NCBI RefSeq assembly: GCF_037577855.1
Contig: NZ_JBAKFX010000014.1
Location: 1 to 64,000 of the forward strand
Source of the DNA: Dethiothermospora halolimnae
GTDB lineage: Bacteria > Bacillota > Clostridia > Tissierellales > VENL01
DNA: 64,000 nt
Direction of reading: 5' to 3'
Program-made: the position numbers and the translations under genes
Part shown: piece by piece, positions 35,521 to 44,227 of the stretch
Position numbering within the stretch: position 1 is the stretch's first letter
How the letters are laid out: each line of letters opens with the position of its first letter
Notes under the pieces: generated by a model
Told to the model about the DNA's origin: nothing
Database searches by the model: none
What the model saw: the letters and a program-made list of their open reading frames with translations, nothing else

Positions 35521-35554
35521 ATAAAGCCATCGGGATATATTCCGATGGCTTTAT
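35521..35554 (+). terminator. Terminator of the NSS transporter operon
   Basis: ATAAAGCCATCGG (35521-35533) pairs perfectly with CCGATGGCTTTAT (35542-35554). Confidence 0.85.
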
Positions 35555-35568
35555 TATAAGAAAATATA

Positions 35569-35597
35569 TTGACACAAGAAGCTAATTGTTATATTAT
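35569..35597 (+). promoter_or_regulatory. Promoter upstream of the alcohol dehydrogenase gene
   Basis: TTGACA (35569-35574), 17 bases, TATTAT (35592-35597). Implies a leader of nearly 190 bases. Confidence 0.55.
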
Positions 35598-35710
35598 ATC
35601 AAATAATAAAAAAATTAACTTTTAGCTTATGGACACTTCAACTACATGATTTAACACAAGCATCTAAGTTAAAATGTTTTTAAGTAGTGTTAATGGGTAA
35701 AAGTTAATAA

Positions 35711-35745
35711 TGTAACATAAATATTTTATCTAAATTTATGTTACA
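35711..35745. promoter_or_regulatory. 12-base inverted repeat before the alcohol dehydrogenase gene
   Basis: TGTAACATAAAT (35711-35722) and ATTTATGTTACA (35734-35745) are exact complements separated by 11 bases. The right arm overlaps a TACAAT box (35742-35747). A likely regulator site; protein unknown. Confidence 0.5.
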
Positions 35746-35752
35746 ATCAAAT

Positions 35753-35770
35753 GCGTTAAAAAAATAACAA
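35753..35770. promoter_or_regulatory. Rex-box-like site before the alcohol dehydrogenase gene
   Basis: GCGTTAAAAAAATAACAA resembles the redox repressor Rex site TTGTTAANNNNTTAACAA, differing at few positions. It lies just downstream of a TACAAT box. Rex control of alcohol dehydrogenase genes is well known in clostridia. Confidence 0.45.
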
Positions 35771-35792
35771 TAAAAATTGGGAGGGATTATTA

Positions 35793-36998
35793 ATGTGGGA
35801 AAGTACTATGCCTATTAATGAAGTAAGGGAGATTAGAGGTAAAACCAGTGTTTTTCTAGGTGCCGGTGCTATTAAAAAGATATTTGATATAACAAAGGAA
35901 GTAAAGGAAAAGGGAATGGATAAGGTTCTTATTGTAACAGGAAAATCTAGTTATAAAAAATGTGGAGCCTGGGACCATGTTGAAAAAGCATTAAAGGAAA
36001 ATGATATAAAATATGTTTTATATAATGGAGTTACTCCAAATCCACTAAATACCCAAGTTGATGAGGCAGCAAAAATGGGAACAGAATTAGGAGCAAAGTT
36101 TGTTATAGCAATAGGGGGAGGAAGTGTAATAGACACAGCTAAAAGTGCTGCTATAATGATTAATTATCCTAATGAAACAACTGCTAGATTATATGAAGGA
36201 GAGTTTACGCCAACAGAAGCTTTACCCGTTGTAGCGATAAATACTACCCATGGTACAGGTTCCGAGGGAAATAGATTTGCTGTTACAAGTATATTAGAAG
36301 ATGGCAAAGAATTTAAACCTGCTATAGCCTATGATTTAAGTTATCCAATGTATTCTATTGATGATCCAGAGTTAATGATTTCACTTCCTAAGTCTCAAAC
36401 ACTATATACATCAATAGATGCGGTAAATCATGTATTTGAAGCATGTACAACTGTAGTAACAAGTCCATATTCAGTATTACTAGCGAAGGAAACTGTTAGA
36501 CTAGTACACAAGTACCTACCAAAAGCCGTAGAAAATGGAGAGGATTTAGAAGCAAGGTATTACTTAGCTTATTCAGCTTTAATGGGAGGAATATGTTTTG
36601 ATAATGGTATGATCCATTTAACCCATGCATTGGAACATCCATTAAGTGCAATGAAACCTAATTTAAGTCATGGGCTTGGCTTAGCAGTATTGTTACCTTC
36701 TATTGCAAAGCACACATATAGAGTTAAGCCTGAAGTTTTAGCAGATGTATTATCTCCGATAGTTCCAGGGCTAGAGGGTAAGAAAGAAGAGGCCGAGAAA
36801 GTATCTAGTGGTATAAGGGAATGGCTAAATGGCTTAGGAGTAACTGAGAATCTTAGAGACTTAGGATTTAATGAAGGGGATATAGAGAGGTTAGTTGAAC
36901 TTACATTTAATACACCAAGTTTAGATTTATTATTGGGATGTTCTCCTATTGGGTCAACAGAGGAACTGGTTTCTACTATATATAAAGAGTCATTATAA
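35793..36998 (+). CDS. Iron-containing alcohol dehydrogenase
   Basis: A 401-residue group III alcohol dehydrogenase. The NAD(P) domain has FVIAIGGGSVIDTAKSAA; the metal-binding Asp and His residues are in SIDAVNHVFEA, MIHLTHALEHPL and PNLSHGLGLAV. It interconverts an aldehyde and an alcohol, typically to dispose of reducing power in fermentation. GGGAGGG precedes the ATG and a two-way terminator follows. The leader has an inverted repeat and a possible Rex site. Confidence 0.88.
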   Translation: MWESTMPINEVREIRGKTSVFLGAGAIKKIFDITKEVKEKGMDKVLIVTGKSSYKKCGAWDHVEKALKENDIKYVLYNGVTPNPLNTQVDEAAKMGTELGAKFVIAIGGGSVIDTAKSAAIMINYPNETTARLYEGEFTPTEALPVVAINTTHGTGSEGNRFAVTSILEDGKEFKPAIAYDLSYPMYSIDDPELMISLPKSQTLYTSIDAVNHVFEACTTVVTSPYSVLLAKETVRLVHKYLPKAVENGEDLEARYYLAYSALMGGICFDNGMIHLTHALEHPLSAMKPNLSHGLGLAVLLPSIAKHTYRVKPEVLADVLSPIVPGLEGKKEEAEKVSSGIREWLNGLGVTENLRDLGFNEGDIERLVELTFNTPSLDLLLGCSPIGSTEELVSTIYKESL

Positions 36999-37001
36999 GG
37001 C

Positions 37002-37047
37002 ATAAAAATAAAGGTAGAGGGATAAATTTCTCTGCCTTTATTTTTAT
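37002..37047. terminator. Bidirectional terminator between convergent genes
   Basis: ATAAAAATAAAGGTAGAG (37002-37019) pairs with CTCTGCCTTTATTTTTAT (37030-37047). A/T runs on both sides serve the dehydrogenase gene and the convergent minus-strand gene. Confidence 0.85.
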
Positions 37048-37054
37048 ATTGATT

Positions 37055-37987
37055 TTAACAGCAGTGTTTTAAAAGATAATCTTCCACTTCCTTTGAAAAA
37101 CCCGACTTGATTTTTCCTTTTCTGCTTTCTTCAATAAATATTTTTAAACACTTTTTATAGTCATATTCCAGTGTCCAGTAATTTAATGTTTCTTTACCTC
37201 CGTGGTTATAAAGTGTGTGGGCTAACCAATAGCCAACTACATACATATGATCAAAATTATTAAAGAAGTTAGCCATAGATTTTTCGGGAGGTTCATTTTT
37301 ACTATAGATATCTTCGATACTATCACTTAATATCTTCATATACTCATAATTATTATTAAATTTTTCTCCCCTTTTACGATATTCCAATTGAATTAAAGTA
37401 GCTATACCTTCTTCAAATATAAAGTTGAAAGTAGTTTTTAAATAATTATCTTCGGAAAAATCAAAAACAAAAAAATCACTTATCTCAAAGGGATGTTTTC
37501 TAGCATGATAAAATTCATGGACCAAAATACCTTCTAGTTCATCTGGAGAACGTAGGAGATTATGTATATTTATGTAGATCTCTCCTGATTTTTCGCTAAA
37601 ACCACCGTCGATGCCCCCTGCATAGAAGTAATATGTACAGTCTTGGAAAGGTTCCTTTGGTGCATAGGGTTCTATTTCAGTAAATATATTATTAGTAAGT
37701 ATCTTTTTCTGATTGTTAATCCTTTGTATAATCTTTTCTAGTTCGTCTAAATTCTTTCTAACATCATTAAACATATAACATTGGTCATCGTCATTATTAC
37801 CATTAATAGCATTAATTAAAGAGTTTTTTAAAGAGTCTACTGATGTTTTTCTATTAAGTATCTTATCATGATTAATTAAGTCCTTTACTTGTTTTAAATT
37901 AGAAAACTGATAAAATAATTTTTCATCAAAGCTATCTTTTCTTAGCAAAGCAATTAAGATTTCCATCATTTCATTATTTAATCTCAT
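37055..37987 (-). CDS. Gluzincin-like zinc protease domain protein, uncharacterised
   Basis: A 310-residue cytosolic protein. H157, E158 and H161 form HEFYH, and 31 residues after the second His is E192 in FIFEEGIATLIQLEYR, the arrangement of gluzincin peptidases. The N-terminal half is charged and probably helical. No signal peptide or membrane segment is seen. I do not recognise a named family; a role as a peptidase is likely but unproven. Confidence 0.6.
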   Translation of the reverse strand: MRLNNEMMEILIALLRKDSFDEKLFYQFSNLKQVKDLINHDKILNRKTSVDSLKNSLINAINGNNDDDQCYMFNDVRKNLDELEKIIQRINNQKKILTNNIFTEIEPYAPKEPFQDCTYYFYAGGIDGGFSEKSGEIYINIHNLLRSPDELEGILVHEFYHARKHPFEISDFFVFDFSEDNYLKTTFNFIFEEGIATLIQLEYRKRGEKFNNNYEYMKILSDSIEDIYSKNEPPEKSMANFFNNFDHMYVVGYWLAHTLYNHGGKETLNYWTLEYDYKKCLKIFIEESRKGKIKSGFSKEVEDYLLKHCC

Positions 37988-38149
37988 AAATATCCCCCTT
38001 TATAGTGTCGTATATTTATAAAATATTACACAAAATTAACATTAACATATTATAACATACAATAAAATTATTAGCAAACATTAAATGGGAGATATTCCTA
38101 GTATATAGCATAGTAAAATTTATAATCAGTATTAACCATAATAAAAAAA

Positions 38150-38923
38150 TTATTGAAATAATAATTTAGCCACAGTTTCTTGCTCACTATAATTAATCTT
38201 TCCATCGGGTATTATATGAAATAAGGCTTCATCTTTTTTCCATGGGCCTCCAATAGAAGCCGACATATGTTTAGAACACTTTTTTAGCATTTCAAACTGC
38301 ACATCTAGGTTATTTTCAGTATACATCCTAGTTATAATAGAGAATAATTCTTTATCATTTTCCTTTATATAGTTAATATGAGCTTTGGGTTTACCTAGTT
38401 CTAGGTTCATTATTCTAGCATAACAGGATAGGAACCAGTCAAAGGAAGAAAATATAAAATATTTAGAATATAATTCGTTTTTATGTAACCTATGTTCCAA
38501 TTTATCTAATATGTGTTGGAAGGAAAATCTAAAGTTAGTTTTTTCAAAATCAGATAATTTCTCTGGTACTTTCCAAGCTTTTTTTATTTTATCTAAAATA
38601 TTTTTCATTGTATCGTCCCTATCAAAAAGTATAGTACAGTTTAAATGGCATAATAGAAACTCATCAGATGGAGTATCAGTTAAAAAGTCGTCAATAGATA
38701 GAAGCATACAGTCTATTGGAATATCATTAATATGGAAATGTACCCCTGTAAAGTTAGTAGATATAGGTTTATCAAATATAACCGTGAGGTCATAATCCCC
38801 TCCGATGTCCATGTTACTGTGGGTCCTTCCTCCATACTCTACTATACCTACTACATTTTCTTTCTTCTTTAAATGTTCTATAAAACTATCAATAGTATCA
38901 AATGAGTTAATGTCTTTTAACAT
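38150..38923 (-). CDS. Nucleotidyltransferase-domain protein
   Basis: A 257-residue protein with the polymerase-beta-type nucleotidyltransferase core: GG at residues 31-32, then D43 and D45 in GGDYDLTVIF, and a possible third carboxylate D71 in DIPIDCMLLS. Length and layout resemble small-molecule (antibiotic-type) adenylyltransferases, but the substrate is not predictable. It is the last minus-strand gene of its own unit. Confidence 0.62.
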   Translation of the reverse strand: MLKDINSFDTIDSFIEHLKKKENVVGIVEYGGRTHSNMDIGGDYDLTVIFDKPISTNFTGVHFHINDIPIDCMLLSIDDFLTDTPSDEFLLCHLNCTILFDRDDTMKNILDKIKKAWKVPEKLSDFEKTNFRFSFQHILDKLEHRLHKNELYSKYFIFSSFDWFLSCYARIMNLELGKPKAHINYIKENDKELFSIITRMYTENNLDVQFEMLKKCSKHMSASIGGPWKKDEALFHIIPDGKINYSEQETVAKLLFQ

Positions 38924-39059
38924 GTTATAGCCCCCTTATATTTTTTATAAATATTATATATAGTTAGTACCATAAAAATATATATTACCATAGAATACAT
39001 AAATTTTGTGACATTGTCAATAAAAACAATTGAAGACTTGTTGAAAATATTATCTCACC

Positions 39060-39109
39060 AAATAAAGAGACCTAACCTAAGATATATCTTAGGTTAGGTC
39101 TCTTTATTT
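39060..39109. terminator. Long palindromic terminator
   Basis: 23-base perfect arms (39060-39082, 39087-39109) around TATA. It ends the methyltransferase gene on the minus strand. Confidence 0.88.
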
Positions 39110-39124
39110 ATTACATGGTAAACT

Positions 39125-39808
39125 CTAAGAGTCTTTATTTACATTTTTAATTACATAAAGTGCAGAACCAAAGTGATGTTGCCACATATATTTTGCACTT
39201 ACCTTTTGAAGATCTCCTCTAAAACTTGATCTATATCTATCATAATCATCTACATTTGCCCTTTTAATAAACATAAGTTCAAAGCCTTCTTCATGGATTA
39301 TATCAAGAATCTCATTTTCTGTGTGAAAGTCGCCCTCTGATTCACGTAATTCCGATGGTATATCATGGGTAGTATAGTATGGCTCACCTATAATTATGGC
39401 TCCATTAGGTTTTATAGCTGTTTTAAGTTTTTGTATTGCACCTTTAAATCCTCCAAATATAAATGAAGCATTTATACAACTTGCTACATCAAAGGTTCCT
39501 TTATCAAACTCATAGGCTGAAGCATCCATATTTACAATATCGATATTATCATTAAGATTATACTTCATAAGTTTGTTGTTTGCAACATTACAAAAGTTAG
39601 AATCCAGTTCTATACCTATTCCTTTTATACCAAAATACTTACCCCATAAACTTAGGGCTCCACCACGACCACATCCAAAATCAATAGCTTTTGTGTTATT
39701 ATTAAAGCCTAAAATCTTCCCAGTTGCTACAAGGTTAATTGGAGACGCATAGGTTATTGTATCAATATTATCTAATTCCAATAATTCAACTAATTCTAAA
39801 AGATCCAT
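39125..39808 (-). CDS. Class I SAM-dependent methyltransferase
   Basis: A 227-residue Rossmann methyltransferase. Motif I is AIDFGCGRGGALSLWG, motif II follows at GIGIELDSNFCNVA and the acidic loop at NIDIVNMDASAYEF. The shape suggests a small-molecule methyltransferase; the substrate is unknown. AAAGGTGG precedes the ATG. Confidence 0.75.
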   Translation of the reverse strand: MDLLELVELLELDNIDTITYASPINLVATGKILGFNNNTKAIDFGCGRGGALSLWGKYFGIKGIGIELDSNFCNVANNKLMKYNLNDNIDIVNMDASAYEFDKGTFDVASCINASFIFGGFKGAIQKLKTAIKPNGAIIIGEPYYTTHDIPSELRESEGDFHTENEILDIIHEEGFELMFIKRANVDDYDRYRSSFRGDLQKVSAKYMWQHHFGSALYVIKNVNKDS

Positions 39809-40079
39809 TTATTTATCCACCTTTCAATTATTTAAACTTGATATTAGGTAAAGGTGGAGACAAGTTTACTAACCTTTTAGTACCCCACCTATATGTAAAT
39901 TGCTCACGAAAACATCATTCCTTTCATATTAGATTTTTTCTAAGATTTAAGATATCTTATTATTTAGCTTTATCGGTAAAAATATTTTTAAAATTTAAAA
40001 TAATAAGATAACTATCACAATAATATCAATTTGTATGGATAAAGGCAAGTGTTTCATAGGGACTTTTAATCTAAAATCC
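39809..40079. other. Intergenic stretch between the methyltransferase gene and helD
   Basis: AT-rich. No gene is supported; an open plus-strand frame here has low-complexity composition and no ribosome site. AGGGA/TCCCT near 40058-40080 could fold downstream of helD but lacks a T run. Confidence 0.4.
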
Positions 40080-42377
40080 CTATACATTGTTGAATTTATC
40101 ACCAGCAATATCTTCAATTAATATAGAAGATTTATTTTTATAATAAATATATAACTCATGCATGGCCCTTGTTATACAGACATATAAAAGTTTTATATCC
40201 AATTCATTTTTATTATATATACCATGGGAACAGTCATAAATTATTACAGTATCAAACTCTAACCCTTTTGATAAGTAGGAGGGGATAATAGTTATTTTAC
40301 CTTGATAAACGGTATCATTGTCGGTAATAAGTTGTAGGTTTAAATCCCTATCTTTTAGTTTGTTGTATAATTTGATACTATCTTTTTCAGTCTTACAAAT
40401 TATTGCTATTGACTCATATCCCTTATTTTTTAATTTTACTAATCGATTTTTTATATCATCTATTAAATTAGTTTCTTCTTTCTTGTTTATAATAAAGGGT
40501 TTTTCTCCTGTTCTAAGAACTGGTTCTGCAAGGGTGATATCTTTATTGGAAGATTTTTTTATAACTTCATTGGCAAAACTTATTATTTCCATAGTTGAAC
40601 GGTAACATTTTTTTATGGTCAGATATTCTATATTTTGTTTGTTGAACACATGGTCTTTTAAATCACTCCATGACTCTATACCACTATGGGAATATATACC
40701 TTGGGATAGGTCCCCAACAATGGTAAAGGAACTATTTAAACTAAGGAGATTCAATATATACATTTCAAAGGGACTATGGTCTTGAGCCTCATCTACTACA
40801 ATATGACTAAAGTGTCCCTTCATATCTAAGCCTATTAACTTTGATTTTAGGTATAATAAGGGAGATAAATCTTCCTTTTCAAAGGAGTTATTCCTAATTA
40901 TTTCTTTAGAATAATCGGTAATTATATTAATATCACTTTCATTTAACTTATTATAGCTGTATTTTTTTAATATGGAAGGATTAGTTATTAAAGCTTTATA
41001 CAAAGATTCAATATCAGGCTGATCCCATTGACTAAAATATTTTTTAAAAGATGGGTTCTTTTTCTTATCTAGATTTTTTATCATTAAGTCCCGTTCATCA
41101 TAGATTTTAATTAATTTCTTTTGTAATGTTTCTTCACAGCTTATGCTGTCTTTTAAATTAGAGATTTTTAAATAATACTTATCATTAATTTCATCCTTTA
41201 TTTCTTTTAACCTATTTTTTAAGTTTCCTTTTATATACCTTTTTATTTGATCTATTCTAGGGACTATGGGTAAATAACTATAATCTTTTTCAAACATATA
41301 TTTAATTTCATCATAAGAATATATAGTATGACCATCTATATTAAAATTAAGTTTAGGTACTATGGTGTCAGTGATATGGTTTACTATATTATCTATTATA
41401 TCCTTTATATATAATGATCCCTTAAAAGATGAAACAAAATTGATTTTTTTTTTGCTATCTTTTGAATTGACTCCGTTATCTAGAAGGGTAGAAAAACTTT
41501 TTTCCATATCAATAATTTTATAATTTTCATTTAATAGGGTTAGGGCCAAGTCAGTAAATGTAAACTGTTTAATATCATTAACCCCTAGATCGGGAAGAAC
41601 GTCACTTATATAATTTAGAAAGAGTTTATTGGGGACAACAATCAGTATTTTATCGGGCTTCAAAATGTCCTTATAATTATATAAAAGATAGGCCACACGG
41701 TGAAGAATTATTGTTGTCTTACCACTTCCTGCAACTCCTTGTACTATTAAAACTTGATCTTTTTCTCCTCGAATTATATCGTTTTGTTCTCCTTGTATTG
41801 TTGAAACTATATCCTTTAACTTATTATCCTTTTTTTGCCATAGTGCATTTTGGAGGAATTCATCCATGGGGGTAAGTCCTTTATCAAAAATATTTATTAA
41901 TATTTTATCTTCTATTTCATATTGTCTTTTTAGGACCAAATCTCCCATCATTAATCCTTCGGGAGCAGTATACATAACATCTCCTAATTCCCCGCCGTAA
42001 TATAAACTTGCTATAGGTGCTCTCCAATCTACCATAAGTCTTTCTTGAGTATCTCTTTTTTCTAGACCTGTTTTGCCTATATAAAATGTTTCGACGTCAT
42101 CTTTTCCCATTTGCTTGAAATCAATTCTCCCGAAATAGGGTTTATCCTGGGCTTTTTTTAGTTCTTCTAATTTTTTAGTATTAAGTTCGTATAAATTAGA
42201 TTCTACTTGTAGTTTATCCGAATAATTACCTCCCGAGGATTTTTTTAATGACGTTAGATTTTCTAAAAAAATATTTATCTCATTTTCAAGATAAGAAATT
42301 TCATCATTAATACAACCGTAGGTTCTTTCTAAGTAACCTTTCTCATTGTTATAATCTTGATGTTTATTAGCTAACAT
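40080..42377 (-). CDS. helD: HelD-type UvrD-like helicase (RNA polymerase recycling factor)
   Basis: A 765-residue superfamily 1 helicase. An N-terminal coiled-coil (about 1-80) of the kind that enters the RNA polymerase secondary channel precedes a Walker A motif (VIVQGVAGSGKTTIILHR) near residue 215; Walker B is HIVVDEAQDHSPFE, and the C-terminal part has CYRSTMEI, SYLSKGLEFDTVII and LLYVCITRAMHELYIY. In Bacillus, HelD (774 residues) frees stalled RNA polymerase from DNA. GGAGGG precedes the ATG. Confidence 0.86.
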   Translation of the reverse strand: MLANKHQDYNNEKGYLERTYGCINDEISYLENEINIFLENLTSLKKSSGGNYSDKLQVESNLYELNTKKLEELKKAQDKPYFGRIDFKQMGKDDVETFYIGKTGLEKRDTQERLMVDWRAPIASLYYGGELGDVMYTAPEGLMMGDLVLKRQYEIEDKILINIFDKGLTPMDEFLQNALWQKKDNKLKDIVSTIQGEQNDIIRGEKDQVLIVQGVAGSGKTTIILHRVAYLLYNYKDILKPDKILIVVPNKLFLNYISDVLPDLGVNDIKQFTFTDLALTLLNENYKIIDMEKSFSTLLDNGVNSKDSKKKINFVSSFKGSLYIKDIIDNIVNHITDTIVPKLNFNIDGHTIYSYDEIKYMFEKDYSYLPIVPRIDQIKRYIKGNLKNRLKEIKDEINDKYYLKISNLKDSISCEETLQKKLIKIYDERDLMIKNLDKKKNPSFKKYFSQWDQPDIESLYKALITNPSILKKYSYNKLNESDINIITDYSKEIIRNNSFEKEDLSPLLYLKSKLIGLDMKGHFSHIVVDEAQDHSPFEMYILNLLSLNSSFTIVGDLSQGIYSHSGIESWSDLKDHVFNKQNIEYLTIKKCYRSTMEIISFANEVIKKSSNKDITLAEPVLRTGEKPFIINKKEETNLIDDIKNRLVKLKNKGYESIAIICKTEKDSIKLYNKLKDRDLNLQLITDNDTVYQGKITIIPSYLSKGLEFDTVIIYDCSHGIYNKNELDIKLLYVCITRAMHELYIYYKNKSSILIEDIAGDKFNNV

Positions 42378-42530
42378 ACTATCCCTCCAGACTTTTTAGA
42401 AAGTAGTAATATTATACATAAACCGAGGGATAAATGAAAATTCCCAATGGGACTATAGTAAAGAACTCAATACTTAGTTGCATTAATAAATTATTTATGG
42501 TGGCAAATTCATAGAAATACTAAAAATATC

Positions 42531-42630
42531 TTGCCTATATGGTGTTTTTATTATAAAATGATAGTGTGAATAGTAGCTAAAAATAATTTACATAATATGG
42601 AAAATATTGAGCCGGAAAAGGCTCTTTTTT
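42531..42630 (+). ncRNA. Candidate small RNA of about 65 bases
   Basis: TTGCCT (42531-42536), 17 bases, TAAAAT (42554-42559) would start a transcript near 42566. It would end at the terminator GAGCC/GGCTC (42609-42624) followed by six T. No open frame of note lies between, and both flanking genes point away or lie on the minus strand, so the terminator has no other obvious owner. Confidence 0.35.
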
Positions 42631-42640
42631 ATTGTTATTA

Positions 42641-42730
42641 TTGAAGGATTACAAAATAAATAATTTTTAGTTGAAGGATTACAAAATAAATAATTTTTAG
42701 TTGTTGGGGGATTCGTAATCCCCCAACTTA
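42641..42730. repeat. Three consecutive 30-base units ending in a TTGGGGGATT palindrome
   Basis: Two identical 30-mers beginning TTGAAGGATTACAAAATA (42641-42670, 42671-42700) are followed by a third 30-mer that starts TTGTTGGGGGATT and forms a near-perfect palindrome ending AATCCCCCAA. The unit length equals that of the tandem array at 56247-56464, and the third unit has the same sequence. The palindrome abuts the stop codon of the GNAT gene. Confidence 0.8.
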
Positions 42731-43177
42731 TTTAATACATTCATTAGAGTACTTCATTTCATAATGGGTACTTGTTTTATTAACAACTTCAAACCCTAAT
42801 CTTTCATATAAACTTTTTCCTCGGATATTATTAATAAAACAACCAATTGTAATGGTTTTACTTTTGGCAAGGGCTTCATCAATAATATTATTTATTATAT
42901 CCCTCCCAATTCCATAACCATGATATTTTGAAGTTATATGAATCTCTGTTATGTTTACATTTGAATCAGTCTTGTGTATCTGTATAAATCCAATATCTTT
43001 ATCATTAACTACAATTATTTTGAAATCTTTTAAATTAAAATCAGATTCAAAATCTTTTTTCTGATATTCTTCATCCCAGCCCCAAATTTTTTTAACATAA
43101 TTATAAATAGATGATTTTTTAACATTATAAATAAAGTTTTTATCTTTTTTTCTAATACTCCTTAAATTATATTTCAT
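42728..43177 (-). CDS. GNAT-family N-acetyltransferase
   Basis: A 149-residue single-domain acetyltransferase with the CoA-binding motif ITSKYHGYGIGRDIINNII and the C-terminal SLYERLGFEVVNKT stretch. Substrate unknown. AAGGGGGC precedes the ATG. The TTGGGGGATT palindrome (42701-42730) follows its stop codon. Confidence 0.82.
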   Translation of the reverse strand: MKYNLRSIRKKDKNFIYNVKKSSIYNYVKKIWGWDEEYQKKDFESDFNLKDFKIIVVNDKDIGFIQIHKTDSNVNITEIHITSKYHGYGIGRDIINNIIDEALAKSKTITIGCFINNIRGKSLYERLGFEVVNKTSTHYEMKYSNECIK

Positions 43178-43402
43178 AAAAAGCCCCCTTAAAGTTTTTA
43201 TCTAATATTAAAAAAATATTTTATAACATTATATAGAATATAGATATCCATTTCAAATAGTGTGCTATAGTCCCCAATGATAAGGAGTGATAGTGGCATC
43301 TGCCACGACACACAATCTAAAACTTTAAAAAATAGGACTTAGAAAATTGGCATATAGTTTGCAATATAAATAACTATATGAATAAAAGGAAGTGTTATTA
43401 AG
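43178..43402. other. Intergenic stretch with a small inverted repeat
   Basis: AT-rich, no gene. GTGGCATCTGCCAC near 43293-43306 forms a short hairpin of unknown purpose. An AAAGGAAGTG site leads into the zinc-ribbon gene. Confidence 0.4.
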
Positions 43403-43630
43403 ATGATTATTATATATATTATGCTATTTATCATCTTATACTATTTTTTTGAAGGGGGTGAAGATGGTAATAAAAATGAAGAGCTATGTATCTATTGTAA
43501 AAAGAAAATAAATAAAGATAGTATACATTGTACTAACTGCAATAAAAAGTTAAAGCGAGTATGTAAAAATTGTGGCAAATTAATTGATATTAGTTGGAGA
43601 GACTGTCCCTTTTGTGATGAAACTAAATAA
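43403..43630 (+). CDS. Small membrane-anchored zinc-ribbon protein
   Basis: A 75-residue protein with one N-terminal membrane helix (IIYIMLFIILYYFF) and three CxxC-type pairs: CIYCKK, CTNCNK, CKNCGK, plus CPFC, forming two zinc ribbons. It starts an operon with two extracytoplasmic proteins at intervals of about 20 bases. Role not known; metal binding is likely. Confidence 0.62.
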   Translation: MIIIYIMLFIILYYFFEGGEDGNKNEELCIYCKKKINKDSIHCTNCNKKLKRVCKNCGKLIDISWRDCPFCDETK

Positions 43631-43649
43631 AACTATTTGGAGGTAAGCT

Positions 43650-44207
43650 ATGAAAAAGATATTTATAATAGTAGCAGCTATTATTTTAGCAGGAGGTTTA
43701 TATTTTGCATTTGATAATAGTACAGGGCTAGATGAGGTCGATTTAGACAAATCAGCTATAAAAGATAAAAATGTAGAAGATGAAAATAAAGAACTTAAGG
43801 AAGAACAGGAAGAGGAAAAAAAGATTACAGAAGAAGATCTAGTAAGACAGGACAGTCAAGGGCCTATAGATGTAGCCATGGTTTTAAATAATATATTAGA
43901 AGTAAATGATGAGTTTGTAATATTTAACATATATTTAAATACCCATTCAGTAGACTTAGAAGCAATTGATTATGCCAGTGCTGCTGTATTAAAAATAGAT
44001 AAGGAAATTGAAATAAAGGAAAACTTTAAATGGGAGCAAAAAGGTGGAGGAGGACATCATATAAATGGTTATCTTAAACTGCCTAATGAATATAATGGTA
44101 AGAAGGTATTTGATAAATATACAAAGCACGTTGAATTACAGTTACTAGATATAGGTGGAGCAGAGAAGAGAACATTCAAATGGGATATTGAAAAGATAAA
44201 CAACTAG
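43650..44207 (+). CDS. Membrane-anchored GGGHH-motif protein, function unknown
   Basis: A 185-residue protein with one N-terminal anchor (IFIIVAAIILAGGLYFAF), an acidic linker (about 30-65) and a beta-rich domain. NTHSVDL and KGGGGHHINGYLK are distinct motifs that recur in a group of bacterial and archaeal exported proteins without a firm name, and the paired His suggest metal binding. It sits between the zinc-ribbon and beta-propeller genes of one operon. Confidence 0.6.
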   Translation: MKKIFIIVAAIILAGGLYFAFDNSTGLDEVDLDKSAIKDKNVEDENKELKEEQEEEKKITEEDLVRQDSQGPIDVAMVLNNILEVNDEFVIFNIYLNTHSVDLEAIDYASAAVLKIDKEIEIKENFKWEQKGGGGHHINGYLKLPNEYNGKKVFDKYTKHVELQLLDIGGAEKRTFKWDIEKINN

Positions 44208-44227
44208 ATATAGGAGGTTTTTTTATA

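Noticed and set aside
39739..40011. 90-codon plus-strand frame near the methyltransferase gene
   Set aside because: Overlaps the methyltransferase start, lacks a ribosome site, and has a Phe/Leu/Lys-rich composition typical of AT-rich noncoding DNA.
40056..40085. Terminator of helD
   Set aside because: AGGGA/TCCCT can pair but no T run follows on the minus strand.
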